A stretch of 8,807 nucleotides of DNA. It comes from JBDNFP01 sp041689775 (lineage in GTDB: Bacteria > Bacteroidota > Bacteroidia > Cytophagales > Spirosomataceae). Positions within the stretch are counted from its first letter, which is position 1, and every line of letters begins with the position of its first letter. A program made the translations under genes and the position numbers. The stretch covers positions 1 to 8,807 of the forward strand of contig JBDNFP010000056.1 of the NCBI GenBank assembly GCA_041689775.1, read 5' to 3'. Positions 7,801-8,807 of this stretch are shown piece by piece. The notes below the pieces were generated by a model. It saw only the letters and a list, made by a program, of their open reading frames with translations. It was not told the origin of the DNA and did not search any database.

Positions 7801-8406
7801 ATGGAATTTCAGGAATTAGCCGGAATATGGAATAACGCTGATCAGGCAACAGGAAGTCGGGTCGAGATCAACCAAAAATTAGTAAAAGAAGTAAGTGTAC
7901 AAAAGATCAGAACCCAATTGGCCGAAGTCAAATGGACGACCTTTATCGAGTTGGTAGTCAGTGTATTGTTTATGTTCTTCTTAGGTGGGTATTTGGTCGA
8001 TCAGTATAATGATATGTGGTTTTTTCTGCCTGGATTATTACTACTTATTAGTACTGTAATTAACTTGGGCCTCGCGATTTATCAGTTGACCCTGTATTAT
8101 GAGATCAACGCCTCCCGTTCGGTCGTACAAAATCAGAAAGTAGTGGCCCGTTTACGGTACCTTGAAATTCTGGATACCAACTCGCTTTACGTGATCATTC
8201 CCTTATTCTTTGCTCCTTTTTTGATTGTTTTCTCCAAAGCATTTTTAGAGTATGACATGTACGCACATAGCTCATGGATGCTTTACAATACGGCGGGTAG
8301 TATTGTAGTGGCGATGATTATAGTATTCTTATTAAAAAAATACCCTAATAAGGGCTTGAAAGAGTCTCTTTCATTCCTGAATGAGCTTAAAGAATCGGAG
8401 CAGTAG
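7801..8406 (+). CDS. Four-helix membrane protein, probable anti-sigma partner
   Basis: A 201-aa inner-membrane protein with no enzyme motif. Residues 1-46 are soluble and polar, opening MEFQELAGIWNN, a start resembling small Bacteroidota membrane proteins encoded next to ECF sigma genes. Four hydrophobic segments follow: about 47-66, 72-96, 129-147 and 161-178, with a charged cytoplasmic-type tail (KKYPNKGLKE onward). With four helices both ends should lie on the same side, presumably the cytoplasm, letting the N-terminal segment hold the sigma factor. The role is inferred from position, 13 bp after the sigma stop, not from a known anti-sigma domain. ATG 7801 is preferred to the in-frame TTG at 7774, which would overlap the sigma gene. 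It ends in TAG, showing that TAG works as a normal stop here. Confidence 0.75.
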   Translation: MEFQELAGIWNNADQATGSRVEINQKLVKEVSVQKIRTQLAEVKWTTFIELVVSVLFMFFLGGYLVDQYNDMWFFLPGLLLLISTVINLGLAIYQLTLYYEINASRSVVQNQKVVARLRYLEILDTNSLYVIIPLFFAPFLIVFSKAFLEYDMYAHSSWMLYNTAGSIVVAMIIVFLLKKYPNKGLKESLSFLNELKESEQ

Positions 8407-8431
8407 AGGGAGGTACCCGTTCTCTTTTTTT
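8405..8431 (+). terminator. Candidate intrinsic terminator of the sigma operon
   Basis: AGAG (8405-8408) can pair with CTCT (8422-8425), extended by two G-U pairs; an alternative inner stem is GGG (8408-8410) with CCC (8416-8418). A T-run through 8431 follows directly. The stem overlaps the TAG stop of the membrane-protein gene. It is short, so efficiency is uncertain. Confidence 0.4.
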
Positions 8432-8451
8432 ATAAACCAATAATAGAGACG

Positions 8452-8550
8452 ATGGCATACGATGAACAACTGGCTAACCGTGTGCGTGAAAGATTTGCGG
8501 ATCTGCATCCGGTAGAAGAAAAAGAAGTAGTGTATGCTGTTTCTTGTTAA
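8452..8550 (+). pseudogene. TfoX-like N-terminal stub
   Basis: An ATG opens a 32-codon frame reading MAYDEQLANRVRERFADL, then HPVEEKEVVYAVSC and TAA. The first 24 residues closely follow the start of TfoX N-terminal-domain proteins, which usually run MAY(D/N)EKLAxRVREAL...VEEKKMFGG. The glycine-rich MFGG segment and the rest of the roughly 100-aa domain are absent. Another frame at 8534-8551 reads MLFLVN, faintly like the next part of the domain, so an internal deletion or frameshift may have occurred. TfoX-type proteins are linked to competence regulation in some bacteria, but this stub could not form the fold. It lies beyond the candidate terminator, so it is probably not part of the sigma operon. 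Confidence 0.6.
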
Positions 8551-8598
8551 TTTAACTATTGTTGAGTCCTAGTTTCTGCCAAAATATTACATCAACTA

Positions 8599-8685
8599 AT
8601 GCAAGAGAAAAATCCGCACAAAGACATTCTGTTGGGAGTAGCCATTGGTGATGCACTAGGTGTGCCGGTCAGGGCTTTCTTATAA
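8599..8685 (+). pseudogene. ADP-ribosylglycohydrolase-like N-terminal stub
   Basis: A 28-codon frame reads MQEKNPHKDILLGVAIGDAL, then GVPVRAFL and TAA. The segment LLGVAIGDALGVPV matches the opening helix of ADP-ribosylglycohydrolase (DraG-like) enzymes, which remove ADP-ribose from proteins and start LxGxAIGDALGVPVEF. The usual EFxSR continuation and the remaining 230 or more residues, including the metal-binding Asp motifs, are missing from the next 120 bases in all frames I checked. It begins 48 bp after the TfoX-like stub and is broken in the same way, after about 25 residues. It is probably non-functional. Confidence 0.6.
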
Positions 8686-8807
8686 AAACTTATTTCGACC
8701 AGAATTGGGTATTTTGCATCACAAAGGAGATAGGAAAGTAGTTATTTTAGTACTGATTCAGGTTCAACCGACCACAAAGGTTACTAAATACGAGACTTTT
8801 TTCTAAA
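8686..8807. other. Unassigned right-edge sequence
   Basis: These 122 AT-rich bases after the ADP-ribosylglycohydrolase stub contain no gene I can support. One plus-strand frame is open to a TAA at 8804-8806 and one minus-strand frame enters from the right edge and stops near 8746, but neither shows a recognisable motif. The segment may hold the sequence that replaced the lost part of the stub. Confidence 0.4.

Noticed and set aside
8701..8806. Plus-strand frame ending at TAA 8804-8806 as a gene
   Set aside because: It has no recognisable motif and no convincing start, and it is short enough to arise by chance.

Overview
The window looks like chromosomal DNA from a member of the Bacteroidota, most likely a Cytophagales/Spirosomataceae-type bacterium. 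This rests on gene content (a PSD1-type c-haem protein paired with a DUF1501 protein, an exported GH95-like glycosidase, and an ECF sigma factor with a small membrane partner) and on starts that lack Shine-Dalgarno sequences. It is inferred by eye from protein motifs; no search was run.

Left three quarters (about 1-6919, minus strand): a tightly packed operon read right to left. First comes a lipoprotein-like c-type haem protein with DUF1549, LamG and DUF1553 domains (3658-6919). Then a twin-arginine DUF1501 protein (2160-3653), then a secreted GH95-like glycoside hydrolase (35-2131), and possibly a fourth gene entering at the left edge through an ATGA overlap (1-38). The set reads as an extracytoplasmic carbohydrate-processing module. 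All three main genes carry a lesion or oddity: a frameshift in the haem protein near 4640, an in-frame amber codon plus three replaced residues in the DUF1501 gene near 2436-2453, and a missing C-terminal beta domain in the GH95 protein.

Middle (6920-7289): a 370-bp AT-rich divergent intergenic region. It holds three head-to-tail AGCTA heptamers, two small palindromes (one matching the core of a Fur box), and an 11-bp direct repeat just before the sigma-factor start.

Right quarter (7290-8807, plus strand): an ECF sigma factor with a TTG start, followed 13 bp later by a four-helix membrane protein that is its probable anti-sigma partner, then a candidate terminator. Inside the sigma gene lies a 42-nt near-perfect palindrome (7350-7391) that still encodes sensible sigma protein sequence; it is the most striking unexplained structure here. 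After the terminator come two tandem gene stubs that keep only their N-termini, one TfoX-like and one ADP-ribosylglycohydrolase-like. The last 120 bases are unassigned.

The density of broken genes means either local gene decay or sequence errors, and the sequence alone cannot separate these. I see no RNA genes, CRISPR array or recognisable insertion sequence.
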